From positions 1 through 24,503 of the forward strand of contig DHEX01000013.1 of the NCBI GenBank assembly GCA_002400085.1: DNA of 24,503 nt, read 5' to 3'. Of the stretch, positions 16,020 to 21,898 are shown piece by piece; the first letter of the stretch is position 1, and every line of letters starts with the position of its first letter. Below the pieces are notes generated by a model. That model was not told the origin of the DNA. It ran no database searches and saw only the letters and a list, made by a program, of their open reading frames with translations. The DNA is from Clostridiaceae bacterium UBA4839. GTDB taxonomy: Bacteria; Bacillota; Clostridia; Clostridiales; Caloramatoraceae. The translations under genes and the position numbers were made by a program.

Positions 16020-16895
16020 ATGATTACAAGTGGACATGAGCTTTTAGAGCTTTGCGAAAAAGAAAATAAAAGTATAAGCGAAGTAGTTATTGAGGATCAA
16101 ATAAAAGCTTTGGGACTAACAAGAGAAGAACTCTTTGAGAAGATGAGGGTTAATCTTAATGTTATGAAAAGAGCAGCAAAACTTGCTGTTGAGGAGGACA
16201 TAAAATCTGTAAGTGGCCTTTTAGATGGGGACGCAAAGAGGATAAATGAGAGAAATTTAAAAGGGGATACTATTTGTGGTGATAGAATAAATAGGGCTAT
16301 GACAAGAGCTCTTTCCTGTCTTGAAGTAAATAGCTCCATGGGAAGAATTGTTGCAGCTCCTACTGCAGGATCCTGCGGAATTCTTCCAGCAGTTTTAATT
16401 ACAGTTGCTGAAACAAATAATTCCAGTGAAGAGAATATGATAAAGGCACTTTTCACTGCCTCAGCGGTGGGCGGAATTATTGCACATAATGCTACAGTTT
16501 CAGGAGCAGAGGGAGGATGCCAGGCAGAATGCGGCTCAGCTTCAGCTATGGCAGCAGCTGCTGCAGTAGAGCTTTCTCATGGAAGTCCTGAAATGAGCCT
16601 TGATGCAGCAGCAATTACATTAAAATGTGTTCTCGGGCTTGTGTGTGATCCTGTGGCAGGCCTTGTAGAATCCCCCTGCGCAAAGCGAAATGCAATGGGG
16701 GCTGTAAATGCTATGGCAGCAGCAGATATGGCGCTTTCTGGAATTAAAAGTATTATACCTTTTGATGAGATGGTTATGGCTATGTACAAGGTAGGTCGCT
16801 CTATGCCCTGTGAGCTTAAAGAAACCGCCTTGGGAGGCACTGCAGCTACTCCAACTGCAATTGAAATAAGCAAAAAAATCTTTGGAAAGGATTAG
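16020..16895 (+). CDS. sdaAA: L-serine dehydratase, iron-sulfur-dependent, alpha subunit
   Basis: Catalytic subunit of 291 residues. Conserved blocks are PTAGSCGILPAV (C119), EGGCQAECGSA (C167, C171), VCDPVAG (C209) and ESPCAKRN (C220); cysteines in the last three supply the ligands for the oxygen-sensitive [4Fe-4S] cluster that acts as Lewis acid. It pairs with the beta subunit encoded immediately upstream. Length is usual for the two-subunit clostridial enzyme. GGGGGG precedes the ATG. Confidence 0.97.
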   Translation: MITSGHELLELCEKENKSISEVVIEDQIKALGLTREELFEKMRVNLNVMKRAAKLAVEEDIKSVSGLLDGDAKRINERNLKGDTICGDRINRAMTRALSCLEVNSSMGRIVAAPTAGSCGILPAVLITVAETNNSSEENMIKALFTASAVGGIIAHNATVSGAEGGCQAECGSASAMAAAAAVELSHGSPEMSLDAAAITLKCVLGLVCDPVAGLVESPCAKRNAMGAVNAMAAADMALSGIKSIIPFDEMVMAMYKVGRSMPCELKETALGGTAATPTAIEISKKIFGKD

Positions 16896-16950
16896 CAGCA
16901 TCAGGCAAGTGGTAAATGAATAATTTTTTTATTTCTGTAAATTATATGAG

Positions 16951-16986
16951 TAACAAGAATTAAAAACATACTTGTTATTTAAATTT
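16951..16986 (+). terminator. Possible weak terminator after sdaAA
   Basis: TAACAAG (16951-16957) pairs with CTTGTTA (16971-16977) over a 13-base loop, followed by T-rich sequence interrupted by AAA. It is just 27 bases before the next start codon and could instead be a leader hairpin of that small gene. Confidence 0.4.
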
Positions 16987-17004
16987 TTTGCAGGAGGCGA
17001 TATT

Positions 17005-17169
17005 ATGGAAAAAGACTTTGAAAAGGGAGAGTACGAGGAAGCTGTAGAAAGGGCTAAAGGAATGATTGAGGCAGGGGTTCCTACTCTTGAAATCATGGAC
17101 AAAACAGGTCTTGGTGAGGATGACATAAGAAAGATTGTTAAAAAAAGAGAGAGGGAAGGTATGTATTAG
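17005..17169 (+). CDS. Small 54-residue helical protein, function unknown
   Basis: ATG at 17005 follows AGGAGG (16993-16998) at good spacing; a longer frame from 16972 has no such site. The protein is highly charged (begins MEKDFEKGEYEEAVERAK) and its second half 'GVPTLEIMDKTGLGEDDIRK' reads like a short helix-turn-helix. A similar segment is found at the C-terminus of Rpn/PD-(D/E)XK nuclease-family transposases, so it could be a remnant or a free-standing version of that tail, or a small DNA-binding protein. No nuclease part is present. It has its own terminator. I do not assign a function. Confidence 0.65.
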   Translation: MEKDFEKGEYEEAVERAKGMIEAGVPTLEIMDKTGLGEDDIRKIVKKREREGMY

Positions 17170-17184
17170 CCAGGTAAATGGCAA

Positions 17185-17318
17185 AGAATTGAGAATTAAG
17201 AATTAAGAATGAAGGTTAAGAAATTCAGCTCTGCTGAATTTCTTTTTTTTAAAAACTAAGAATAACCGATAAGAACTATGAAGTTTTGATTTAATTTTTA
17301 CTTTTAATTCTCAATTCT
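17185..17318. repeat. 15-bp inverted repeat spanning a terminator
   Basis: AGAATTGAGAATTAA (17185-17199) is the exact reverse complement of 17304-17318. The left arm is extended by AAGAATTAAGAA. Low-complexity GAATT-rich repeats of this type are common between genes in clostridia. The interval contains the terminator of the small gene and no ORF. Confidence 0.5.
17218..17250 (+). terminator. Terminator of the 54-residue gene
   Basis: An 11-bp perfect stem AAGAAATTCAG (17218-17228) / CTGAATTTCTT (17234-17244), loop CTCTG, then a run of T to 17250. Confidence 0.9.
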
Positions 17319-17354
17319 CCATTATAATAATTCCAGGTTTATTTTACTTTAGTC

Positions 17355-17383
17355 TTGTAAAATTTTCATAAAACTTGTAGAAT
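17355..17383 (+). promoter_or_regulatory. Probable promoter of mrnC
   Basis: TTGTAA (17355-17360) and TAGAAT (17378-17383) are 17 bases apart. They lie in two imperfect tandem copies of a 20-base unit (17354-17373 and 17374-17393), so the promoter boxes come from repeated sequence. Confidence 0.5.
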
Positions 17384-17399
17384 TTTTATAAAGCTTCTC

Positions 17400-17534
17400 A
17401 TTGAAATTTTAATGTGGGGGATGCTTCCACACCGAAGCAGAAAAGTGGGACTTCACCTTAATAATAGGGCGGGAGTTTTGAAGATAGATAAAAATAAAGG
17501 AGGCTGTCGCTATTATATGGCGGTATAAATTCAT
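17400..17534 (+). promoter_or_regulatory. mrnC leader with a motif shared with rlmB and a displaced ribosome binding site
   Basis: From 17447 the leader carries AAGTGGGACTTCACCTTA, AGGGCGGGAGTTTTGAAG and ATAGATAAAAATAAAGGAGG; the same blocks in the same order precede rlmB. The Shine-Dalgarno AAAGGAGG (17496-17503) is 31 bases from the mrnC ATG. Between them lies ATG-GCG-GTA-TAA (17517-17528), a three-codon ORF, and TGTCGC (17505-17510) that can pair with GCGGTA (17520-17525). Earlier, GCTTC/GAAGC forms another small hairpin near 17422-17437. Confidence 0.5.
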
Positions 17535-17984
17535 ATGGATGATATAAATAATGTTATTAGCGGAGTATTTGATTTTTCAAATTTAAGTGATATGGAAGTA
17601 AGGGTATTAAATCCTCTTGAATGGGCTTATATTGGGGATGCAGTTTATGAACTTTTTGTAAGAAGTCATACTTTATCCTTAAAAAAGGGCGGTATTCATG
17701 AGCATCATATAGAATCAGTAAAGTTTGCAAAAGCAAAATCACAAGCAAAGCTGCTAATGAGCATAATGCCCCGCCTTTCTTCAGAGGAGCAGGATATTGT
17801 AAGAAGGGGCAGGAATACAAAAACAAATCATATTCCTAAAAATGCTGATGTATTAGAGTACAGGCAGGCTACTGCTTTTGAGGCACTTATAGGGTACCTT
17901 TACCTTTCAAGAAAATACAGCAGGGTTTCGGAAATAATGAGGATGGTTTTTGAAATTGATGAACAGGAACATCAGAAAATTTGA
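17535..17984 (+). CDS. mrnC: Mini-ribonuclease III
   Basis: Protein of 149 residues with only the RNase III catalytic domain and no double-stranded RNA-binding domain. The active-site acids are visible as D35 in LEWAYIGDAVYELF and E116 in QATAFEALIGYLYL; RRGRN (91-95) is also conserved. In Bacillus the enzyme trims both ends of 23S rRNA precursor within the 50S subunit. The ATG at 17535 is fixed by protein homology, as an in-frame TAA at 17526 excludes an earlier start, though the best ribosome binding site is 31 bases away. It is located after cysS-type genes and before rlmB as in other Firmicutes, with thyX inserted between. Confidence 0.95.
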   Translation: MDDINNVISGVFDFSNLSDMEVRVLNPLEWAYIGDAVYELFVRSHTLSLKKGGIHEHHIESVKFAKAKSQAKLLMSIMPRLSSEEQDIVRRGRNTKTNHIPKNADVLEYRQATAFEALIGYLYLSRKYSRVSEIMRMVFEIDEQEHQKI

Positions 17985-18026
17985 ATATGCATCTTGTTAA
18001 TTTAAAATAATTTGGGTGGTGATTTT

Positions 18027-18797
18027 ATGGAAACGAGTTTAAAGGTTAATTTAATTGCGCATACTCCTGAGCCTGAAAAGGTGGTAGCTGCTGCAGCAAA
18101 GCTGTGCTACAGCAAAAGTGGAGCAACTGATATAATGGATAATTTAGATAAGGAAAAAACAGATAAGTTTATTGATATGCTTATGAGTTTAGGGCATGAA
18201 TCTCCTATTGAACATGTAAGTTTCACTTTTGCAATAGAGGGGGTTTCAAGAGTTTTAACTCACCAGCTGGTAAGGCATAGAATAGCTTCCTATTCACAGC
18301 AAAGTCAAAGATATGTAAAACTTGAGGGATTTGAGTATGTAATTCCTCCTGCAGTAAAAAATAATAAGGAAGCAAGAGATATTTTTGAAAAGTCTATGGA
18401 AAAGGATCAGGAAGATTATGAGAAGTTAGCTAAAATTCTTACAAATTCTCATGTAAATGAGCTTGTGGCATCTGGCATGGATGAAAAATCTGCTTTAAAA
18501 GCAGCAGAAAAAATGGCTATTGAGGATGCAAGATATGTACTTCCTAATGCATGCGAGACGAAAATTGTAGTTACCATGAATGCAAGATCCCTTTATAATT
18601 TTTTTAATAAAAGATGCTGTAACCGTGCACAGTGGGAAATAAGGGAATTGGCGGAGTTGATGCTTTTAGAGGTTAAAAAGGTTGCACCTTCATTATTTAA
18701 ATATGCAGGACCTCCCTGCATCAAAGGTGAATGCCCTGAAGGAAAGATGTCCTGCGGGAAGGCACTTGAGATGCGAAAAAAATATGGTAATATATAA
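18027..18797 (+). CDS. thyX: ThyX, flavin-dependent thymidylate synthase
   Basis: Protein of 256 residues. The ThyX signature RHRxxSxxxxSxR is seen as RHRIASYSQQSQR, with 'HESPIEHVSFTF' before it and 'SLYNFFNKRC' in the C-terminal half. It methylates dUMP to dTMP using methylene-THF, FAD and NADPH. ATG at 18027 is preferred over an in-frame TTG at 18012, because GGGTGGTG lies between them at proper spacing. It is 42 bases after mrnC and probably transcribed with it. The C-terminal tail with several cysteines (CIKGECPEGKMSCG) is common in clostridial members. Confidence 0.96.
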   Translation: METSLKVNLIAHTPEPEKVVAAAAKLCYSKSGATDIMDNLDKEKTDKFIDMLMSLGHESPIEHVSFTFAIEGVSRVLTHQLVRHRIASYSQQSQRYVKLEGFEYVIPPAVKNNKEARDIFEKSMEKDQEDYEKLAKILTNSHVNELVASGMDEKSALKAAEKMAIEDARYVLPNACETKIVVTMNARSLYNFFNKRCCNRAQWEIRELAELMLLEVKKVAPSLFKYAGPPCIKGECPEGKMSCGKALEMRKKYGNI

Positions 18798-18810
18798 TAT
18801 TGATGAAGTA

Positions 18811-19122
18811 AAAAAGTGGGACTCCACTTTATAGAAGCTATACATTGCACACATTATTGGCAATAAACTTGTAAATACATAAAAGCCTATAAAATAAGCT
18901 TTTTTCATAGAACCAGTAAGCTATTTATGGAAATTAATTCTTAAACTTCTTCCAGTAAGTAGATTAATCTGATTTTATAAATAAGCATAAATTTTATATG
19001 AAAGTTTTCAAAGCCTTATAATATGCTGGCTTTGCTAATTACCAATTGATTACTAAAGCTGTGTGCAATGTATAGTTTATAGAGGGTGGAATCTTGAAAA
19101 TAGATAAAAAAGGAGTAATTAT
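18811..19122 (+). promoter_or_regulatory. rlmB leader motif, interrupted by a MITE-like insertion
   Basis: The left part AAAGTGGGACTCCACTTTA (18813-18831) and the right part AGGGTGGAATCTTGAAAATA (from 19083) are in line with the continuous leader of mrnC when the insertion 18838-19075 is taken out. In the joined form GACTCCAC can pair with GTGGAATC except for one mismatch. AAAAGGAG stands 7 bases before the rlmB ATG. Confidence 0.6.
18838..19075. mobile_element. MITE-like element, about 238 bp, in the rlmB leader
   Basis: The ends are perfect 16-bp inverted repeats: CTATACATTGCACACA (18838-18853) and its exact reverse complement at 19060-19075. The flanks carry a duplicated TTTATAGA (18828-18835 and 19076-19083), extendable to 10 bases with one mismatch, which fits a target-site duplication. 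The inside is AT-rich and has no ORF of useful length, so it would need a transposase in trans. It contains two internal hairpins: AAAAGC/GCTTTTTT at 18881-18905, which resembles a terminator for thyX, and CAAAGCC/GGCTTTG near 19008-19033. Confidence 0.8.
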
Positions 19123-19959
19123 ATGGTTAAGAGAAATGAATTTAAAGGTGAAAAAAGGATGAATAGTGAAAGAAGACCTCAAGGAGTAAGGGATGATTAT
19201 AGAGCTAGAGATATAGATGAAAATATTTCTGAGGATATAATTATTGGAAGAAATCCCGTTATAGAGGCATTAAAGTCAGGGAAGACTGTAGAAAAAATAT
19301 ATTTGCAGAAGGACAATATTGAAGGTACCCTAAGAGTAATTGAAGCTATGGCAAAAGAAAAGGGAATTGTAACAAGTGCTGTAGATAGAAGAAAACTTGA
19401 TGAAATGTCAGGGTATGGAAGCCATCAAGGTGTAGCTGCAAGGGTTACTCCTTTTGTTTATTCTACTATAGATGAAATTTTAAAAGTTGCAGAGGAAAAG
19501 GGTGAAGATCCTTTTATTATAATTCTTGATGAAATTGAGGATCCTCATAATTTAGGCTCTATTATAAGGTCTGCCAATGTATTAGGCGCTCATGGAGTTA
19601 TAATTCCTAAAAGAAGATCTGCTCTTATAACGCAGGTAGTTTCAAAAACTTCAGCAGGAGCTACAGCTTATACAAAGGTAGCCAAAGTTACAAATATAAA
19701 CCAAACTATTGACTATCTTAAAGAAAAAAAGCTATGGATAATTGGGGCAGACATGGATGGCGAGATATGTTCAAAGTGTAATTTAACGGGGCCTGTTGCT
19801 GTAGTTATTGGGAATGAAGGCAGTGGAATATCAAGGCTTGTAAAAGAACATTGTGATATCATTGCAAGTATTCCTACTTTAGGGGACGTTGGTTCACTTA
19901 ATGCATCTGTAGCTGCAGGTGTTATAATGTATGAAATTTTAAGGCAGAGGAATTTATAA
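19123..19959 (+). CDS. rlmB: RlmB-type 23S rRNA 2'-O-methyltransferase (SpoU/TrmH family)
   Basis: Protein of 278 residues. A short charged tail is followed by the substrate-binding domain (IGRNPVIEAL, 41-50) and the knotted SPOUT domain with its three motifs: DEIEDPHNLGSIIRSAN (136-152), VVIGNEGSGIS, and 'TLGDVGSLNASVAAGV'. The family methylates a guanosine ribose of 23S rRNA using SAM; the exact Firmicute target is inferred. The start at 19123 has AAAAGGAG at 19108-19115. The rae1 gene begins one base after its stop. Confidence 0.94.
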   Translation: MVKRNEFKGEKRMNSERRPQGVRDDYRARDIDENISEDIIIGRNPVIEALKSGKTVEKIYLQKDNIEGTLRVIEAMAKEKGIVTSAVDRRKLDEMSGYGSHQGVAARVTPFVYSTIDEILKVAEEKGEDPFIIILDEIEDPHNLGSIIRSANVLGAHGVIIPKRRSALITQVVSKTSAGATAYTKVAKVTNINQTIDYLKEKKLWIIGADMDGEICSKCNLTGPVAVVIGNEGSGISRLVKEHCDIIASIPTLGDVGSLNASVAAGVIMYEILRQRNL

Positions 19960-19960
19960 A

Positions 19961-20479
19961 TTGAATGAAGTACGTTATCTTTTTGTTGATGGTTATAATG
20001 TAATAAATTCATGGGAAGAACTTAGGGAGCTAAGAGATACTGACCTTGAAGAAGCAAGATATAAACTTATAGATATGATGATTGAATATGTAACTTTAAA
20101 GGGCTTAGAGACATATGTGGTTTTTGATGCACATTATGTTAAAGGAAGTTTTGAGAAAAGAGAAAAATATAAAAATATCAATATAGTATACACAAAAGAA
20201 GGCGAAAGTGCTGACTGTTTTATTGAAAAAAATATTAAAGATATGGCTAAAAAGGGTGTAGTTGCTGTAGTTACTTCAGACTATCTTGAACAAAGAATAA
20301 TTTTTCAGATGGGCGGCATTCGTATAACACCAAATGAATTCCTGTCAGATATTAAGAATTCAAAAAAAATAGTTAAAGAAAAAACTACTTTAAAATACAC
20401 TGATAAAAAAAATAGTCTTGAACAAAATATAGATGAAAAAACATTAAGAAAATTAGAAAAAATAAGGCGCAACCTTTGA
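19961..20479 (+). CDS. rae1: NYN-domain ribosome-associated endoribonuclease (Rae1/YacP)
   Basis: Protein of 172 residues starting at TTG, preceded by AGAGGAA within the end of rlmB. The PIN-like NYN domain shows the acid-bearing motifs FVDGYNVINSW (D10), 'VVFDAHY' and 'VVTSDYLEQ', and ends in a basic tail (KLEKIRRNL). In Bacillus, Rae1 cleaves certain mRNAs inside the ribosomal A site in a translation-dependent way. The gene is one base after rlmB, so the two are a transcriptional pair, and sigH follows from its own promoter, as in other Firmicutes. Confidence 0.93.
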   Translation: MNEVRYLFVDGYNVINSWEELRELRDTDLEEARYKLIDMMIEYVTLKGLETYVVFDAHYVKGSFEKREKYKNINIVYTKEGESADCFIEKNIKDMAKKGVVAVVTSDYLEQRIIFQMGGIRITPNEFLSDIKNSKKIVKEKTTLKYTDKKNSLEQNIDEKTLRKLEKIRRNL

Positions 20480-20485
20480 AAAGGC

Positions 20486-20515
20486 TTGACTTTTACTAAA
20501 ATTACGATATATAAT
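20486..20515 (+). promoter_or_regulatory. Promoter of sigH
   Basis: TTGACT (20486-20491) and TATAAT (20510-20515) are 18 bases apart. It begins 7 bases after the rae1 stop codon. No Spo0A or AbrB site can be asserted. Confidence 0.75.
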
Positions 20516-20531
20516 AAACTCTGTATAGTAG

Positions 20532-20593
20532 CAGTTCCTTAAAATATAAAAATTCTAATAAATAATAATTTTTAATATGTTTTTTTAAGGCTG
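20532..20593 (+). promoter_or_regulatory. Long hairpin in the sigH leader
   Basis: CAG (20532-20534) with CTG (20591-20593) and CCTTAAA (20537-20543) with TTTAAGG (20584-20590) form a helix with a two-base bulge around a 40-base AT-rich loop. A terminator role for the rae1 transcript is unlikely because no T-run follows. Confidence 0.35.
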
Positions 20594-20638
20594 TCTATAG
20601 ATCTTTCAGCGGAAGATTTTACCTTGGGGGGGATTGCA

Positions 20639-21301
20639 ATGGAGTATAATGCTGATTATGATTATAAGCCAAGCAGGTTTGAAGCTTATGAAAACATGGT
20701 AGACGAAGAAATTGTTATGCTTGCTAAGGATGGAGATAGTGTTGCTGAGGAATATCTTATATATAAATATAGAAGCTTTGTTAAAGTAAAGACCAAGTCT
20801 TATTTTCTGATAGGTGGTGACAAGGATGACATATATCAGGAGGGGATGATAGGTCTTTATAAAGCTATTAGAGATTTTAGACCCAATAAGCTATCATCTT
20901 TTAGAGCTTTTGCGGAACTTTGCATTACCCGCCAAATAATAACCGCAATAAAAACTGCTACAAGACAAAAACATATCCCGCTTAATAGTTATGTATCTTT
21001 AAACAAGCCTATGTATGATGAGGATTCAGATAGAACGCTTATGGATGTTCTATCCACAATAAAAATTTCTGATCCTGAAGAACTCATGATAAGCAATGAA
21101 GAAACGTGCAAAATTCAAAACAAGATGTCTGAGGTTTTAAGCGATTTAGAGATGGAAGTCTTAACCGATTACTTGGATGGAAAGTCTTATCAGGAAATTG
21201 CCTGTGATCTTGACAGACATGCAAAATCTATTGATAATGCTTTACAAAGAGTAAAAAGGAAACTTGAAAAGTTTTTGGAAGAGGAAGGCCAGGAGCCATA
21301 A
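20639..21301 (+). CDS. sigH: RNA polymerase sigma factor SigH (stationary phase, sporulation)
   Basis: Protein of 220 residues from ATG 20639, preceded by GGGGGGA; an in-frame TTG at 20624 falls in front of that site. Region 2 is seen as DDIYQEGMIGLYKAIRDF with 'FRAFAELCITRQI', and region 4 as 'MEVLTDYLDGKSYQEIA' with the recognition helix 'HAKSIDNALQRVKRK'. This is the SigH/Spo0H group that directs early stationary-phase and sporulation genes, supported by its position after rae1 and before the rpmG-secE-nusG cluster. Confidence 0.96.
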   Translation: MEYNADYDYKPSRFEAYENMVDEEIVMLAKDGDSVAEEYLIYKYRSFVKVKTKSYFLIGGDKDDIYQEGMIGLYKAIRDFRPNKLSSFRAFAELCITRQIITAIKTATRQKHIPLNSYVSLNKPMYDEDSDRTLMDVLSTIKISDPEELMISNEETCKIQNKMSEVLSDLEMEVLTDYLDGKSYQEIACDLDRHAKSIDNALQRVKRKLEKFLEEEGQEP

Positions 21302-21336
21302 TTTTGCAATTTGAAGTTAAAATACATAACTTCTTA

Positions 21337-21365
21337 TTGACAGTTTTTTTGTAAAAGTGTAAAAT
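21337..21365 (+). promoter_or_regulatory. Promoter of tRNA-Thr, probably also of tuf
   Basis: TTGACA (21337-21342) and TAAAAT (21360-21365) are 17 bases apart, a near-consensus promoter. The tRNA begins 30 bases later. No clear promoter or terminator lies between the tRNA and tuf. Confidence 0.8.
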
Positions 21366-21395
21366 AAATTAACGATGGGATTTATATTAACTTTT

Positions 21396-21471
21396 GCCCA
21401 CGTAGCTCAGTTGGCAGAGCGTTACCTTGGTAAGGTAGAGGTCACCAGTTCAATTCTGGTCATGGGCTCCA
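21396..21471 (+). tRNA. tRNA-Thr (anticodon GGT)
   Basis: 76 bases with all arms: acceptor GCCCACG/CATGGGC, D arm GCTC/GAGC, anticodon loop TTGGTAA with GGT at positions 34-36, T arm ACCAG/CTGGT with loop TTCAATT, discriminator T and an encoded CCA. GGT reads ACC and ACT (threonine). The acceptor has one C-A mismatch at pair 6-67. Confidence 0.96.
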
Positions 21472-21480
21472 TATTTATAT

Positions 21481-21860
21481 CGAATCTGGCATTTGTTTTA
21501 ACTCTATATAGTTAAACGGATGCCAGTGAAGCTTCCAAAAACTTATTCTGATAAACCTATGGATGTTGCGTAGGGAAAGAGTGTTTGTGTTTTATATAAG
21601 ACACGCGTGGATAAGTTTATTTTACCAAAAGCCTAGCCGAAAGCCCATTTCAATCACTGGGATTAAGGCTTATACTGCTTAAATATTTATTAAACGTCTT
21701 GAAACGGGCGTTATGCTATCACTAATGGATTGCGGGTGCAGTCCTTGATAGTAAAAGTCTTAGGGAAAATAATCAGCCTTTATGTCATTTGTGATATATT
21801 GAAAGTTATTTAGTACCTAAGAACCCCATGACTTTAGTAACTGGGAGTTTCAGAACCATT
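21481..21860 (+). ncRNA. Candidate structured RNA or long tuf leader, family not recognised
   Basis: This 427-base gap has no ORF but many good helices in series. They are CTGGCAT/ATGCCAG enclosing TTTAACT/AGTTAAA (21486-21526); AAACTTAT (21539-21546) with ATAAGTTT (21611-21618), which encloses CCTATG/CGTAGG (21556-21574) and GTGTTTT/AAGACAC-type pairing (21587-21604); AAGCCT/AGGCTT (21629-21671) around CCCA/TGGG; CTATCA/TGATAG enclosing GGATTGC/GCAGTCC (21716-21751); and AACCCCA with TGGGAGTT (21822-21849). The order, with a multi-branched middle, looks designed for folding rather than random. There is no T-run, so it probably runs into tuf. A known family such as raiA or another clostridial RNA cannot be confirmed or excluded by eye. 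Confidence 0.5.
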
Positions 21861-21898
21861 TTATTGATATTATTACATAATAAAGGGAGGAAAAAAAG

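Noticed and set aside
17447..17480. Resemblance of the mrnC and rlmB leaders to a T-box (GTGGGAC and AGGGTGGAA)
   Set aside because: The ACCGCG core, specifier loop and terminator are missing and the genes are not tRNA- or amino-acid-linked.
17517..17528. ATG at 17517 as the mrnC start
   Set aside because: It is in frame but reaches TAA after three codons, so it cannot encode the protein.
21481..21860. Assignment of the tuf leader to raiA RNA, tmRNA, RNase P RNA, 6S RNA or a group I intron
   Set aside because: None of the conserved core sequences that I know for tmRNA, RNase P or group I introns is present, and I cannot recall the raiA or 6S consensus well enough to claim a match.
21780..21898. 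A separate promoter directly before tuf
   Set aside because: TATATT and TTGTGA words occur but no pair has acceptable spacing.
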